Positions 33,386-42,093 of a stretch of 64,000 nucleotides of DNA are shown piece after piece. Every line of letters starts with the position of its first letter. Within the stretch, counting starts at the first letter, position 1. A program made the translations under genes and the position numbers. The notes beneath the pieces are model-generated. The model ran no database searches. It was not told where the DNA came from and saw only the letters and a list, made by a program, of their open reading frames with translations. The stretch is from JBGOTP01 sp963717075 (lineage in GTDB: Bacteria > Acidobacteriota > Vicinamibacteria > Vicinamibacterales > CAVVIG01), in contig CAVQVI010000025.1 in assembly GCA_963717075.1 (NCBI GenBank), forward strand, positions 62,001 to 126,000. The letters are read 5' to 3'.

Positions 33386-35165
33386 CTAAGCCTCGAACTG
33401 CGGCGTGTAGTCCGTCTTAGCGCCCGGAACGCTGTACTCGTAGGGGCCGCGGTAGACAACCGGTTCGGTGAGGAAGTTGCCGTGTCCGGGCGGCGACGGC
33501 GCCGACCATTCGAGCGTCGTGGCATTCCAGGGGTTCTGGCCCACCTTCTTGCCCCACTTGATGCTCGCAAAGAAGTTGATGATGAAGGGCAACTGGAAGA
33601 GACCCAGTGTCCACGCCGCCATGCCCATGTAGATGTTCAGTCTCAGTGGCAGGCCCGCGTTGTGCGCGTACAAGACGCCACCGTCGTACATGCGGCGGTT
33701 CATGCCGGCCAGGCCCTGGATGAACATCGGCATGAAGACGATGTTGATGCAGACGAGCGATCCCCAGAAGTGAATCTTGCCCAGGGTCTCATTCATCACT
33801 CGCCCGGTCGCCTTGGGGAACCAGTAATAAATGCCCGCAAACAGCGCGAAGATGGTCCCCGGCGCCACGACATAGTGAAAGTGACCGATCACGTAGTAGG
33901 TGTCGTGCAGCGGAATATCGGTCACCGCCAGACCCAGCGGCAGCCCCGTCAACCCACCGATGCCGAACATCGGAAGGAAGGCGAGTGCAAACAACATTGG
34001 CGTGTTGAACCGCATCGAACCGCCGTACAGCGACAGCAAAAGGGCAGTCAGGATGACCACCGACGGGATCGAAATGATCATCGTCGTGGTCTGGAAGAAC
34101 GTGCTCATGACCGTGCCCATGCCCGTCATGAACATGTGGTGCGCCCACACGATGAACGACAGGAAGCCAAGAAAGATGATCGCGTAGACCATCGCGCGAT
34201 AGCCCCACAGCGGCTTGCGCGTGTTGTTGGCGACGATCTCCGAGACGATACCCATCGCCGGAAGAATCAGGACGTACACTTCGGGGTGCGCGAGGAACCA
34301 GAACAGATGCTGCCAGAGCAGCGCATTCCCCTGCCCCGCCACGGTGAGCGGCTTACCGGCCACCACCAGCCCGCTCGGCATGAAGAAGCTCGTCCCGGCC
34401 AGCCGATCCATCAGCTGCAGCACGCCGGCCGCCTCGAGCGGCGGGAACGCGAGCAGCAGCAGGAACGCCGTCACGAACTGCGCCCAGACGAAGAACGGCA
34501 GGCGGAAGTACGTGAGGCCCTTCGCACGCAGCTGGACGATCGTGACGATGAAGTTCACCGAGCCGAGCAGCGACGAGGTGATGAGGAAGATCATGCCGAA
34601 CAGCCACATCGTCTGGCCACCACCGATCGAGGTGACCGAGAGCGGCGCGTACGATGTCCAGCCGGAGCTGCGCGGCGCCGCCGGGAACGAAGAAGCTGGC
34701 CAGCATGACGACCCCGCCCAGGAAATACACCCAGTAGCTCGCCATGTTGATCTTCGGGAACGCCATGTCGGGGGCGCCGATCTGGAGAGGCATCACGAAG
34801 TTACCGAAGCCGCCAACCGCCAGCGGGACGACTCCAAGAAACACCATGATGGTGCCGTGCATGGCCCCGAGCTGGTTGTAGAACTCCGGGAGCATGATGC
34901 CGCCGGGTGCACGCGCTTCGCCGAGCCACCGACCGATGATGGGAATCGGCGCGCCGTTGTAGGCGAGATTCCACCGCATGATCATCATCAGGGTGAAGCC
35001 AAACAGGAGAAACAGAAGACCCGTGATCGCGTACTGGATGCCGATCACCTTGTGATCCTGGGAGAAGACGTACTTCCGCCAGAATCCGAGCTCCTCATGT
35101 TCGCCATGGGCATGGTCATGGGCGTGCCCGCGCGCGGTTGTTCCAATGGTCGCCACGTTGTCCAA
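33386..35165 (-). pseudogene. Cytochrome c oxidase subunit I, interrupted by a +1 frameshift
   Basis: Two overlapping frames together give a 592-aa heme-copper oxidase subunit I. The first part (MDNVATIG to FVPGGAAQ) holds the heme a ligand region GAMHGTIMVFL. The second holds WFLAHPEVYVLILP (CuB His cross-linked to Tyr), WAHHMF and GHFHYV. One extra base near 34667 separates them; without it FVPGGAAQ continues as SGWTSYAPLSV. All redox ligands are present, so a functional gene with a sequence error is likely. TTG start with AAAGGAG (complement of 35173-35179) seven bases upstream. A His-rich N terminus (HAHDHAHGEHEE) is notable. Confidence 0.9.
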
Positions 35166-35306
35166 CGCAGGACTCCTTTACTTCGTTCAGTATTCGAGAT
35201 CGCCGACCCGTCCTAGAAGGCCGCGCGTGCGATTGTATGCAGAAGGCACAAGCGGCGCAAGCGCATGGGTTTGCTCGGTTTTGGGCGAGAATTGGTTGAC
35301 GGGAAC

Positions 35307-36743
35307 TTATGGCGTGGCGTTGAGCCGCAGGAACCGTCGTACGCGCATGAGAAAGGTCTGGGAGGGCTCCGCTTGCCCTCCCGGAACACCGGCACCTCGA
35401 TGCTGTTCGAGTTCCGCGGCTCGCATGGCGACCGCCAGGCCAATCTGCTCGACGGCCCCGGGATTGGCGAGCACGAGCTCACGAAACGCCTCGGCCGTAA
35501 TCTCCAGAACCACCGAGTCGCTCACGGCCTTCACCGTCGCTGAGCGTGGAGCGCCAGTCAGCAGCGACATCTCCCCGAAGAAACCACCCGGGCCGGACCG
35601 CGCGATCTCCTGACCTCCCGGTTCGAACAGGACAACGGCCTCGCCCCTTGCGAGGACGAACATGGAGCTTCCCGCCTCGCCCTGTCGAACGATCGCTTCG
35701 CCGGCCGCGTACAGGCTCCGACGCGAGGCCAACGCCAGCGCTGTTAGCGTCTTGTCGTCAAGCGAGGCGAAGATGCCCACGCTTCCGAGCGTCGCTTCGA
35801 CAAGGTCGGCCGAGCCCTCCTCGACCTCAGGCCGTTCCCGGTGGACCTGAACCTGAACGGGATAGGGGATCTCAATCCTCGCGCGCCTGAACGCGTAGTA
35901 CACGGCCGAGCGAATCCGATCGCGAATACGTTCATCCGATGAAAAGTCGTCGGTCCAGACCCGAATCCTGTATGTAACCGCCGACGCGGCGAAATCCGCC
36001 ACCAGAACTTCGGGTTCCCGGGTCGACAGGATCAACGGCTCGTATGCGATCGCCTTTAGGATCGCCGCCTTCACCTCGTTGGGCGGCGTGTCATACGACG
36101 CTCCCACCTCCAGCTCAATCAGCGTCTCCGAGGTTGGCTCCGAGTAGTTGGTAATCGTATCGCGCGAGAGGACACTGTTCGGCACGATGACAAAGTTGCC
36201 CGCCTTGGTCCGGATCTTCGTGGCGCGCCAGGTGATCTCTGCCACCAGCCCGTCTTTCCCGGCGATGTTCACCCAATGGCCGATGCGAAAGGGTTTCTCG
36301 ACCTGAATCGCCAGCCCCGCAAACAGATTGCCGAGGGTGTCCTGAAGCGCAAAACCGATGACGACGGCGCCAACCGCCGTCGTCGCGAAGACCCGTTCTG
36401 GGAGCATCACCGTCGCGGCGATCGCGAAGATCCCGATCACGATCGCGTCCTGAACAATCTTAGGGAACTCGTCGGGTAACCGGTCGACGCGCCAGGGATT
36501 GATGGCCAGGGCGACGATCAGATTGACCAGGCCGAACACGATGAGCAGTGGCTGCACTGTGTCATGCAGCTGTTGCGGGGCTGGAGAATACGGCTGACGC
36601 CAGTAGTAGGCCAGCGCCGCGCCCGCTGCGGCGTACGCCCCAAACGCGAGCGACGACGCCAGGAGGCGGCCGCGGAGGTGACGGTTCGCGACAGCGCCGC
36701 GAAGCACAATCGCGAGAGCGAACAATGCGGCGCCGAGAATCAT
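35307..36743 (-). CDS. MscS-family channel with C-terminal cyclic nucleotide-binding domain
   Basis: 478 aa from the ATG giving MILGAALFAL. Several N-terminal helices are followed by the MscS pore and beta domain (GFALQDTLGNLFAGLAIQ, FVIVPNSVLSRDTITNYS) and a mixed alpha/beta domain. Residues ~330-450 are a cNMP-binding domain with GEAIVRQGEAGSSMFVLARG and a phosphate-cassette-like FFGEMSLLTGAPRSATV. This is the bacterial cyclic-nucleotide-gated (bCNG) architecture, gated more by ligand than by tension in the few cases known. The longer ORF start at 36881 is possible. Confidence 0.88.
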   Translation of the reverse strand: MILGAALFALAIVLRGAVANRHLRGRLLASSLAFGAYAAAGAALAYYWRQPYSPAPQQLHDTVQPLLIVFGLVNLIVALAINPWRVDRLPDEFPKIVQDAIVIGIFAIAATVMLPERVFATTAVGAVVIGFALQDTLGNLFAGLAIQVEKPFRIGHWVNIAGKDGLVAEITWRATKIRTKAGNFVIVPNSVLSRDTITNYSEPTSETLIELEVGASYDTPPNEVKAAILKAIAYEPLILSTREPEVLVADFAASAVTYRIRVWTDDFSSDERIRDRIRSAVYYAFRRARIEIPYPVQVQVHRERPEVEEGSADLVEATLGSVGIFASLDDKTLTALALASRRSLYAAGEAIVRQGEAGSSMFVLARGEAVVLFEPGGQEIARSGPGGFFGEMSLLTGAPRSATVKAVSDSVVLEITAEAFRELVLANPGAVEQIGLAVAMRAAELEQHRGAGVPGGQAEPSQTFLMRVRRFLRLNATP

Positions 36744-37006
36744 TGCGGCCGCATCGTACCAAAAAAACAGCCGCGCAACTGCGGGCCTGTTGTCTAGAGG
36801 AAATCTATGAGTCCATTGTAGCGGTACGCCACTCGGGACGGCTTCTGTAGGCCTCTGAACCGAGGTCAAAACGCGCGGCATAGGACAGTTGACGAGCCAA
36901 GCGTTCGGTCAAGGCGACGCCCACTTTGCTGACGGGAGCCGAGTCCTCGTGGACAGCAAGAGTGGACAGCAAGAATTGTGGGCGATTCATGACTGGGCGT
37001 GGCCTG

Positions 37007-37807
37007 TTACTCGTCAGGATCCGCCTGCTCAATTGGTCTGGCTTTGCCGAACACCCACGCGACGGCGATGCTGAGGAGATAGAGCGCCAGCATCGGCGCG
37101 GCGAAAATCGTCTGTGTCACCATGTCGCCGGTGGGCGTGATCACCGCGGCGGCGACAAAAATCAGCAAAACAGCGTACCGAAAGCTGCGCCAGAGGAATC
37201 GCGCCGTGACCACGCCCAGCTTTGCGAGAAAGAAGACGACCGTGGGCATCTGGAAGACGACCGCCATGCCGAGCACCATCTTCATGTAGAGGTCGAAGAC
37301 ATGCTCGAGCCGCGGCATGAACATCAGATTGGGCGTGTTGAAGCTGGCGGCGAACACCATCAGGTACGGAAATGCGATGTAGTGGGTGAAAGCCGCGCCC
37401 GCCACGAAGCCAAGCGTCGTGAATCCGACAAATGGGAGAGCAAACCACCGTGCGCTCGGAGGTACGAGCGGCGCGACCAGTCGCCATAGCTGATGCATGA
37501 TGAACGGCATGGCGAATACGATGCCGGCGATGAGCGCGATCTGAATGTACAGCCCGAACGCTTCGCCCGGCTGCGTATAGACCAACGTGGTACCGGGGGG
37601 CAGCGCACGCCGCGTCGGCGCGAGGATGAACGCGGCGATGCGATCGATCAAGGCGAACCCAACCACCACACCACCGGCAACGGCGAGGAGCGCGCGGATG
37701 ATGCGCTTTCGGAAATCCTCGAGGCGCTCCACGACCGAGATGTTTCCGAAGAGTCCTTCGTTGCCGACAATCCGGCGGTTACGCTGCGCGAAATGCACCA
37801 AGGTCAT
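37007..37807 (-). CDS. tatC: Twin-arginine translocase subunit TatC
   Basis: 266 aa, six helices. ISVVERLEDFRKRIIRAL near the N terminus and the TQPGEAFGLYIQIAL segment match the TatC twin-arginine recognition surface; FTHYIAFPYLMVFAAS follows. It recognises RR signal peptides and exports folded proteins. tatA is not in the window. The true start may be the internal Val/Met near SVVERL, as TatC usually begins there; residues 1-23 look extra. Confidence 0.9.
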   Translation of the reverse strand: MTLVHFAQRNRRIVGNEGLFGNISVVERLEDFRKRIIRALLAVAGGVVVGFALIDRIAAFILAPTRRALPPGTTLVYTQPGEAFGLYIQIALIAGIVFAMPFIMHQLWRLVAPLVPPSARWFALPFVGFTTLGFVAGAAFTHYIAFPYLMVFAASFNTPNLMFMPRLEHVFDLYMKMVLGMAVVFQMPTVVFFLAKLGVVTARFLWRSFRYAVLLIFVAAAVITPTGDMVTQTIFAAPMLALYLLSIAVAWVFGKARPIEQADPDE

Positions 37808-37938
37808 CGCCTAAGATTACTTCCCCATCGACCAGATCGGGCAGTCTCACTCCCAGCAGATGTTGAATCGTCGACTTGCATCGCGCCGCGCGTTCGATCC
37901 GGACTTTTTACGGATCGATCTTCTAGACTGGGTGCATA

Positions 37939-38817
37939 TTGACCCCCTCTCCTCGACGTCGTCTCATCTCGTTTCCCGTGTGTACGTTCCGCCTGGAGGT
38001 CGGTGCCTTCCTGGGCGTTCTACTGCTGATGGCGTCGGGGACCGCCGCCCAGGTTGGCCGCGGCAGTCAGGGGTGGCGCGGCGGAATGGGTCTTGGCGCA
38101 GCCACATTTGCCACGTCTGCGGACTTCGACGGCGGCTTTCAATTCTGCCGCATCGTGTTTCGTAGCACTCGCGACGGCGACGGCGACGGCTGGAACGTCG
38201 ACTGGCCGCGAGCCGACGAGAACCTCTCGATCCGGCTGTCAGAACTGACACGGGTCCCGGTGAGCCTGGACAGTAACAGGCAGCCGAAGCATCTACTGGT
38301 GCGACTGGACGCCCCGGAGCTCTCGAGGTGCCCGTTCGTCATGATGACGGAGCCGGGCGGGGCGTTTTTTGACGAGCAGGAGGCGGCGGGACTTAGAACC
38401 TACCTGCTGAAAGGCGGATTTCTCTGGGCCGACGATTTCTGGGGCGAGTACGCGTGGACGTTTTGGGAAAGTCAGCTCCGTAAGGTGCTGCCAACGGGCG
38501 CGTACCCGATCGTGGACGTTCCCCTCGACCACGCGATCTTCCACGAGATGACGAACATGTCGTCCATTCCGCAAATCCCCGCGATTGGGTTCTGGCAGCG
38601 CAGACATTCGACCTCGGAGCGCGGCATGGACAGCGCCGTACCGCACGTCCGCGCGATCGATGACGATCGGGGGCGCATCATGGTGCTGATGACGCACAAT
38701 ACCGATTTCGGCGATGCGTACCAGCGCGAAGCTGAGGACCCCGAGTACTTCCAACGGTTCTCTGTCCCCGGTTACGCCTTTGGGGTCAACGTGCTGGTCT
38801 ACGCGATGACGCACTGA
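37939..38817 (+). CDS. DUF4159 domain-containing exported protein
   Basis: 292 aa from a TTG; GTG at 37978 is an alternative that starts closer to the signal peptide (GVLLLMASGTAAQ). The DUF4159 domain covers nearly all the rest: FCRIVFRSTRDG, LSIRLSELTRVPVSLD, LKGGFLWADDFWGEYAW and the closing YAFGVNVLVYAMTH. Function unknown. In related genomes DUF4159 genes occur as tandem copies; here the second copy is truncated. Confidence 0.85.
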   Translation: MTPSPRRRLISFPVCTFRLEVGAFLGVLLLMASGTAAQVGRGSQGWRGGMGLGAATFATSADFDGGFQFCRIVFRSTRDGDGDGWNVDWPRADENLSIRLSELTRVPVSLDSNRQPKHLLVRLDAPELSRCPFVMMTEPGGAFFDEQEAAGLRTYLLKGGFLWADDFWGEYAWTFWESQLRKVLPTGAYPIVDVPLDHAIFHEMTNMSSIPQIPAIGFWQRRHSTSERGMDSAVPHVRAIDDDRGRIMVLMTHNTDFGDAYQREAEDPEYFQRFSVPGYAFGVNVLVYAMTH

Positions 38818-38860
38818 AGGGAACGAGCCTGGCGCGCGAGAATCCGCGAGGCAACGGTCC

Positions 38861-39151
38861 ATGAACGCGCGTAAGTCGTTCCGCCGGCGCCCGATCACGG
38901 CTACGGTGCTACTGATGGGCGCCCTGGCGGCCATGGCGTTCGCGCAGAGCGGATTCGAGCCGCACCGTCGGCTCCCGGAAGGCGCGGGAGCCTATCCCCC
39001 GCGATATCCCCCGAAAGACTTCGAAGATGGTTCGTTCATGATCTGCAAGCTCCAGTACAGGAGCGTGCGATTTGAAGCCATGGGCATCGGCTGGTCGACG
39101 GATTATCCGTATGCGGGCATCAACTTGATGATTCGGATGTCCGAACACTGA
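38861..39151 (+). pseudogene. Truncated second DUF4159 gene
   Basis: 96 codons encode a signal peptide (ITATVLLMGALAAMAFAQ) and the start of a DUF4159 domain (FMICKLQYRSVRFEAMGIGW, then NLMIRMSE), ending abruptly at TGA. The intact neighbour continues for ~190 residues past that point. None of the three frames downstream resumes the domain, so it is a 5' fragment and not a simple frameshift. Confidence 0.8.
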
Positions 39152-39176
39152 TCGAACGAGCCCATCGTGCGGACGT

Positions 39177-39197
39177 GGCGATCCCGACAGGATCGCC
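39177..39197. repeat. 8-bp stem hairpin after the DUF4159 fragment
   Basis: GGCGATCC-CGACA-GGATCGCC, a perfect stem with a five-base loop and no T-run. It lies between two gene fragments and could mark a junction or act as a weak terminator. Confidence 0.45.
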
Positions 39198-39275
39198 ATG
39201 AACGAGTCGTCATACATGATCGGTGGTCCGCGTTTGGCCGTTGGCCGACTCGTCACTGACCCACGGAAGGGATGA

Positions 39276-39458
39276 ACAGCACTAACGGCGGATCGCCGAA
39301 ATTACCTGCGCAACGCGTACCGGGTGCTGCTCACCCGCGCACGGCAGGGGATGATAATCTTCGTTCCGCAGAGCGACCCAGGTGACGAAACGCGTTTGCC
39401 GCAGTTTTACGACGAGACTTTCGATTACCTGAGGGGCGTAGGGATCAACGTCATCTAA
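39276..39458 (+). pseudogene. C-terminal fragment of a DUF2075-type helicase/ATPase
   Basis: An open stretch with no start codon encodes RRNYLRNAYRVLLTRARQGM and then IIFVPQSDP, ETRLPQFYDETFDYLRGVGI and TAA. This matches the C-terminal end of DUF2075 proteins (superfamily 1-like helicases), where NAYRVLLTRARQG is the conserved motif VI region. An in-frame TGA precedes it at 39273. Only the last ~60 of several hundred residues remain. Confidence 0.75.
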
Positions 39459-39598
39459 CCGGGATCCGCAACAAAGAGCGTACGGGCAAAGGCCTCGCCA
39501 GACGCGTCGAGGAACGACAACGCAAACAGGATGACGACGGTCGCCTCGACAGAAACGCCACATCGAACACGCAGCGGTCGATCACACGTCGAAGCCAT
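39455..39598 (-). pseudogene. 5' fragment of a second secreted-protease gene
   Basis: 47 codons from ATG 39598 encode a signal-peptide-like start (CDRPLRVRCGV, then TVVILFALSFLDASGEAFA). The DNA and protein resemble the first ~35 residues of the protease at 39680-41554 (CVRRAVRLVIVLGFLASPGRAF), including the upstream ribosome site and a TTTGAATGCGA motif. It stops where the helicase fragment on the other strand ends. Confidence 0.6.
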
Positions 39599-39679
39599 CT
39601 TGCCCCTCCGCTCCCAGCTCATTCGCATTCAAACGACGCCAACCAGCTCGCTGGTGACCCAGGGAGATTCCGGGAGGAC

Positions 39680-41554
39680 TTAATTCGTGAGGGCATGCAC
39701 GTTTGCGAAGAATTGGAACGGTTCTCTTTTCTCCAAACACAAGGTAAACGGAACGCTTGAGGCCTCACCGGATGCGAGGTGTTGATTCGATACATTCGGC
39801 GGATCCAGGAATTCTCCTTGTTCGAACACCGTCTTTGTACCCAACAACAGAACGCCTTCGGTGAGGCTGGCGATTCCTATTCGCATGGGAGACAGGTCCT
39901 GCTCGCTGCGGTTCGTCAACAACGCGTTGATGAAGAATTTCCCAGCATATTCGGAAGGACAGCCGGTCGCGTCAGCGCTGAATCCAGAATCGGTGACGTC
40001 AAACGTCACGAGGTCATTCACGATCCCAGGCTCGACTGGTACGCCAATGGGCGACGAAACAGATGAATCTCCGCGTTCGTCGGTCAGGCGAGCGACCACC
40101 TGATAGGTACCCGGAGAGGCAAATGAGGTTGTCAATTGCTTTGCCAGCGAAGGCGGCGTATCGAAGATGCCATCGCCGTTCAGATCCCATTCAACCTGGA
40201 TCCGTGACGTGTTGCCGTCCGGATCGAAGGAGCGAGTGGCGTCGAGGACGACCGGTTCTCCAGTGACGATGCTGGCCTTGCTGACGCGAATCGAGGGAAA
40301 CGGGGCGCGATTGACGCCGACGCTCGGGGCAAACGTTGTGCGCAACGCATTGTAAGACAACGATTGAGAATCGTAGACAACTATTTCCCAGGTATCTAAA
40401 ACCCCTGGTGTGTAGTCGTACGTGGCGATGGACGTCGTCACCAACGTGCCGCTGAGCGAAATGGACGCGACGGCGCTGCCGTTCCGCAACAGGACTGCTC
40501 CAGCTAACGCCTTTCCAGAGGCTCCGAAGTCGAATCGAACCAAACCGTCGACCGTCCGAGCGCCCGGGAACGATACAGTCAGGCCTCCCCCCGACGGCGT
40601 CAGCGTGTTGAAAAAGGGACTGGCGTTCAAATGAAGCGCGGAACTCGCGGACAGATCGACGGAAGAATCCGGATATCGGTCTGGATAGAAGAAGCCCCGA
40701 AAGCCTCTCAAACCATTTCCCATCAGATTCCCAAAGAAATTCTCATCGTTTGTGAAATCGTGCGGAAGCGAAAATGCATGGCCGAGCTCGTGAGCGGCGG
40801 CGCCCTGCGCGCTGGAGCTGTTCGAGCTGACCGTGGTTCCCTCAAACGAGGGAAAGGACGCGCTGACGAGCGGAAACGGTCCGAGAGTTGGGATAACAAG
40901 CCCCTGATAGTTTCTGTTGTCCGTGAGAAAGCTTGCTGGCATGCGTGCCATGTAATCGCTCGACACGGCAGCGAGCCCAGACGTACCGGTTCCCGTCCCG
41001 CCCACGAATTCGCCGCTCTCCAGGAAGGTTCCGTCCGGGAGCTGCTGGTGCATTTCAGGAATCACCCAGAGTGCTTCTCCCTGCTGGAAAGCCGGAAAAC
41101 CGGCCGCCGCGACTCCGTTCAGAATGTTTGCCCATCGTGTGCCGTAATCCGGGTTCTGAAACTGGGAATCAGTCTGGGGAACGTGCACAACGTGCACCTT
41201 CGGCATGATACCGTCCGGCTCAGTCTCGAAGGTGAATGTCTTCTCGCCATAACCTTGACGCGCCATGTTCTCCCGATACAGCGTTTGGACCCTCAACGCA
41301 TACCGCTGGAGGGTTTGCTCCGCCTTGGGCTGCGGCTCGCGATTCGAAGGAATCAGATAAACGATTCGCACTCTGTACCCAGTCTGTACCGCCGATAGCG
41401 CGGCGATGTTGCCTCCGACGATCGGCAAGCTACTTTGATCCGGCTCTCCCAATACCGTTTGCGTGAACGCTCTGCCTGGAGACGCCAAGAATCCAAGCAC
41501 AATGACGAGACGGACCGCACGTCGAACACACAGCAGTCGACGATTCTGCGCCAT
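39680..41554 (-). CDS. Secreted metzincin-like metalloprotease with PKD domain
   Basis: 624 aa. Signal peptide (VRLVIVLGFLASPGRAFTQ), then a large catalytic region with AAHELGHAFSLPHDF, an HExxHxxxxxH(D) zinc site in which the usual metzincin Gly is Ser; a possible Met-turn NLMGNGL follows. A PKD domain lies at about 425-510 (VVLDATRSFDPDGNTSRIQV, SFASPGTYQVVARLTDERGD). The last ~110 residues form a beta-rich domain. Likely an extracellular protease; substrate unknown. GGAGGTG precedes the ATG by five bases. Confidence 0.8.
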   Translation of the reverse strand: MAQNRRLLCVRRAVRLVIVLGFLASPGRAFTQTVLGEPDQSSLPIVGGNIAALSAVQTGYRVRIVYLIPSNREPQPKAEQTLQRYALRVQTLYRENMARQGYGEKTFTFETEPDGIMPKVHVVHVPQTDSQFQNPDYGTRWANILNGVAAAGFPAFQQGEALWVIPEMHQQLPDGTFLESGEFVGGTGTGTSGLAAVSSDYMARMPASFLTDNRNYQGLVIPTLGPFPLVSASFPSFEGTTVSSNSSSAQGAAAHELGHAFSLPHDFTNDENFFGNLMGNGLRGFRGFFYPDRYPDSSVDLSASSALHLNASPFFNTLTPSGGGLTVSFPGARTVDGLVRFDFGASGKALAGAVLLRNGSAVASISLSGTLVTTSIATYDYTPGVLDTWEIVVYDSQSLSYNALRTTFAPSVGVNRAPFPSIRVSKASIVTGEPVVLDATRSFDPDGNTSRIQVEWDLNGDGIFDTPPSLAKQLTTSFASPGTYQVVARLTDERGDSSVSSPIGVPVEPGIVNDLVTFDVTDSGFSADATGCPSEYAGKFFINALLTNRSEQDLSPMRIGIASLTEGVLLLGTKTVFEQGEFLDPPNVSNQHLASGEASSVPFTLCLEKREPFQFFANVHALTN

Positions 41555-41572
41555 CGCCCACCTCCGTATAGT

Positions 41573-41791
41573 TCACTCGCATTCAAAGGGCGCCAACCAC
41601 GTCGCAAGCCGCACGCGATCGTCCATCCGTGAACGTCTCCGCTGACCGCGCCACGGGAAACGCCATAGCTCGGGTCCATAGGCGAAGGTCACGTCGTTGA
41701 GACGCCTCAGGTACGACCAGTAAATCCGTTTCGACGAAGGCGTCAGACGGTAGCGTTTGACGACGGTGTCCTGCGCGAACACGCGCTGCAT
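41573..41791 (-). CDS. Hypothetical 72-aa protein upstream of the protease gene
   Basis: Basic, aromatic-rich ORF (KRYRLTPSSKRIYWSYLRRL, ELWRFPWRGQ) ending 18 bases before the protease start. No signal peptide or known domain. Its 3' end (TTTGAATGCGA) is repeated upstream of the truncated protease copy near 39625, so it may have been duplicated with that gene. It could equally be the 3' end of a decayed longer gene; the 180 bp before it hold nothing recognisable. Confidence 0.4.
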   Translation of the reverse strand: MQRVFAQDTVVKRYRLTPSSKRIYWSYLRRLNDVTFAYGPELWRFPWRGQRRRSRMDDRVRLATWLAPFECE

Positions 41792-41970
41792 CGTCGTCGT
41801 CCGCTCCAGCTAACACCGCCCCGCCGACCAACATCGACCCATCCACACATTTCGCGCGCGCGTGAGCGCCACCACCGCCCCCAACGCGATTGCAATTTTG
41901 AAAGAATTGCGTTGAGGGTGAGCTCGCGGTCGCCGACTCATCGCAGGTGCAGCCGGATTGCAAACCAGAT

Positions 41971-42045
41971 TGGTAGCGGTACGGGGAATCGAACCCCGAT
42001 TTGATGGTTGAGAACCATCCGTCCTAACCGTTAGACGATACCGCC
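41971..42045 (-). tRNA. tRNA-Glu (anticodon CTC)
   Basis: On the minus strand the sequence runs GGCGGTATCGTCTAACGG to CCGTACCGCTACCA. Acceptor arms GGCGGTA/TACCGCT pair (first pair G-T), the anticodon arm is GATGG-TTCTCAA-CCATC giving anticodon CTC, and the T arm is CGGGG-TTCGATT-CCCCG. Discriminator A and an encoded CCA end are present. 75 nt including CCA. Confidence 0.95.
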
Positions 42046-42093
42046 CCGACAAGCCGGAACCTCAAACTTAACAAACTTTGTATCATTGAGTCC

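Noticed and set aside
33377..34708. 443-codon plus-strand ORF antisense to coxA
   Set aside because: Composition (runs of Arg, Gln, Asp, His) is typical of the complement of a GC-rich membrane-protein gene, and coxA on the other strand has every redox motif.
39152..39275. Frameshifted continuation of the second DUF4159 gene
   Set aside because: None of the three frames shows the LKGGFLW or DDFWG region present in the intact copy, so the gene is truncated and not shifted.
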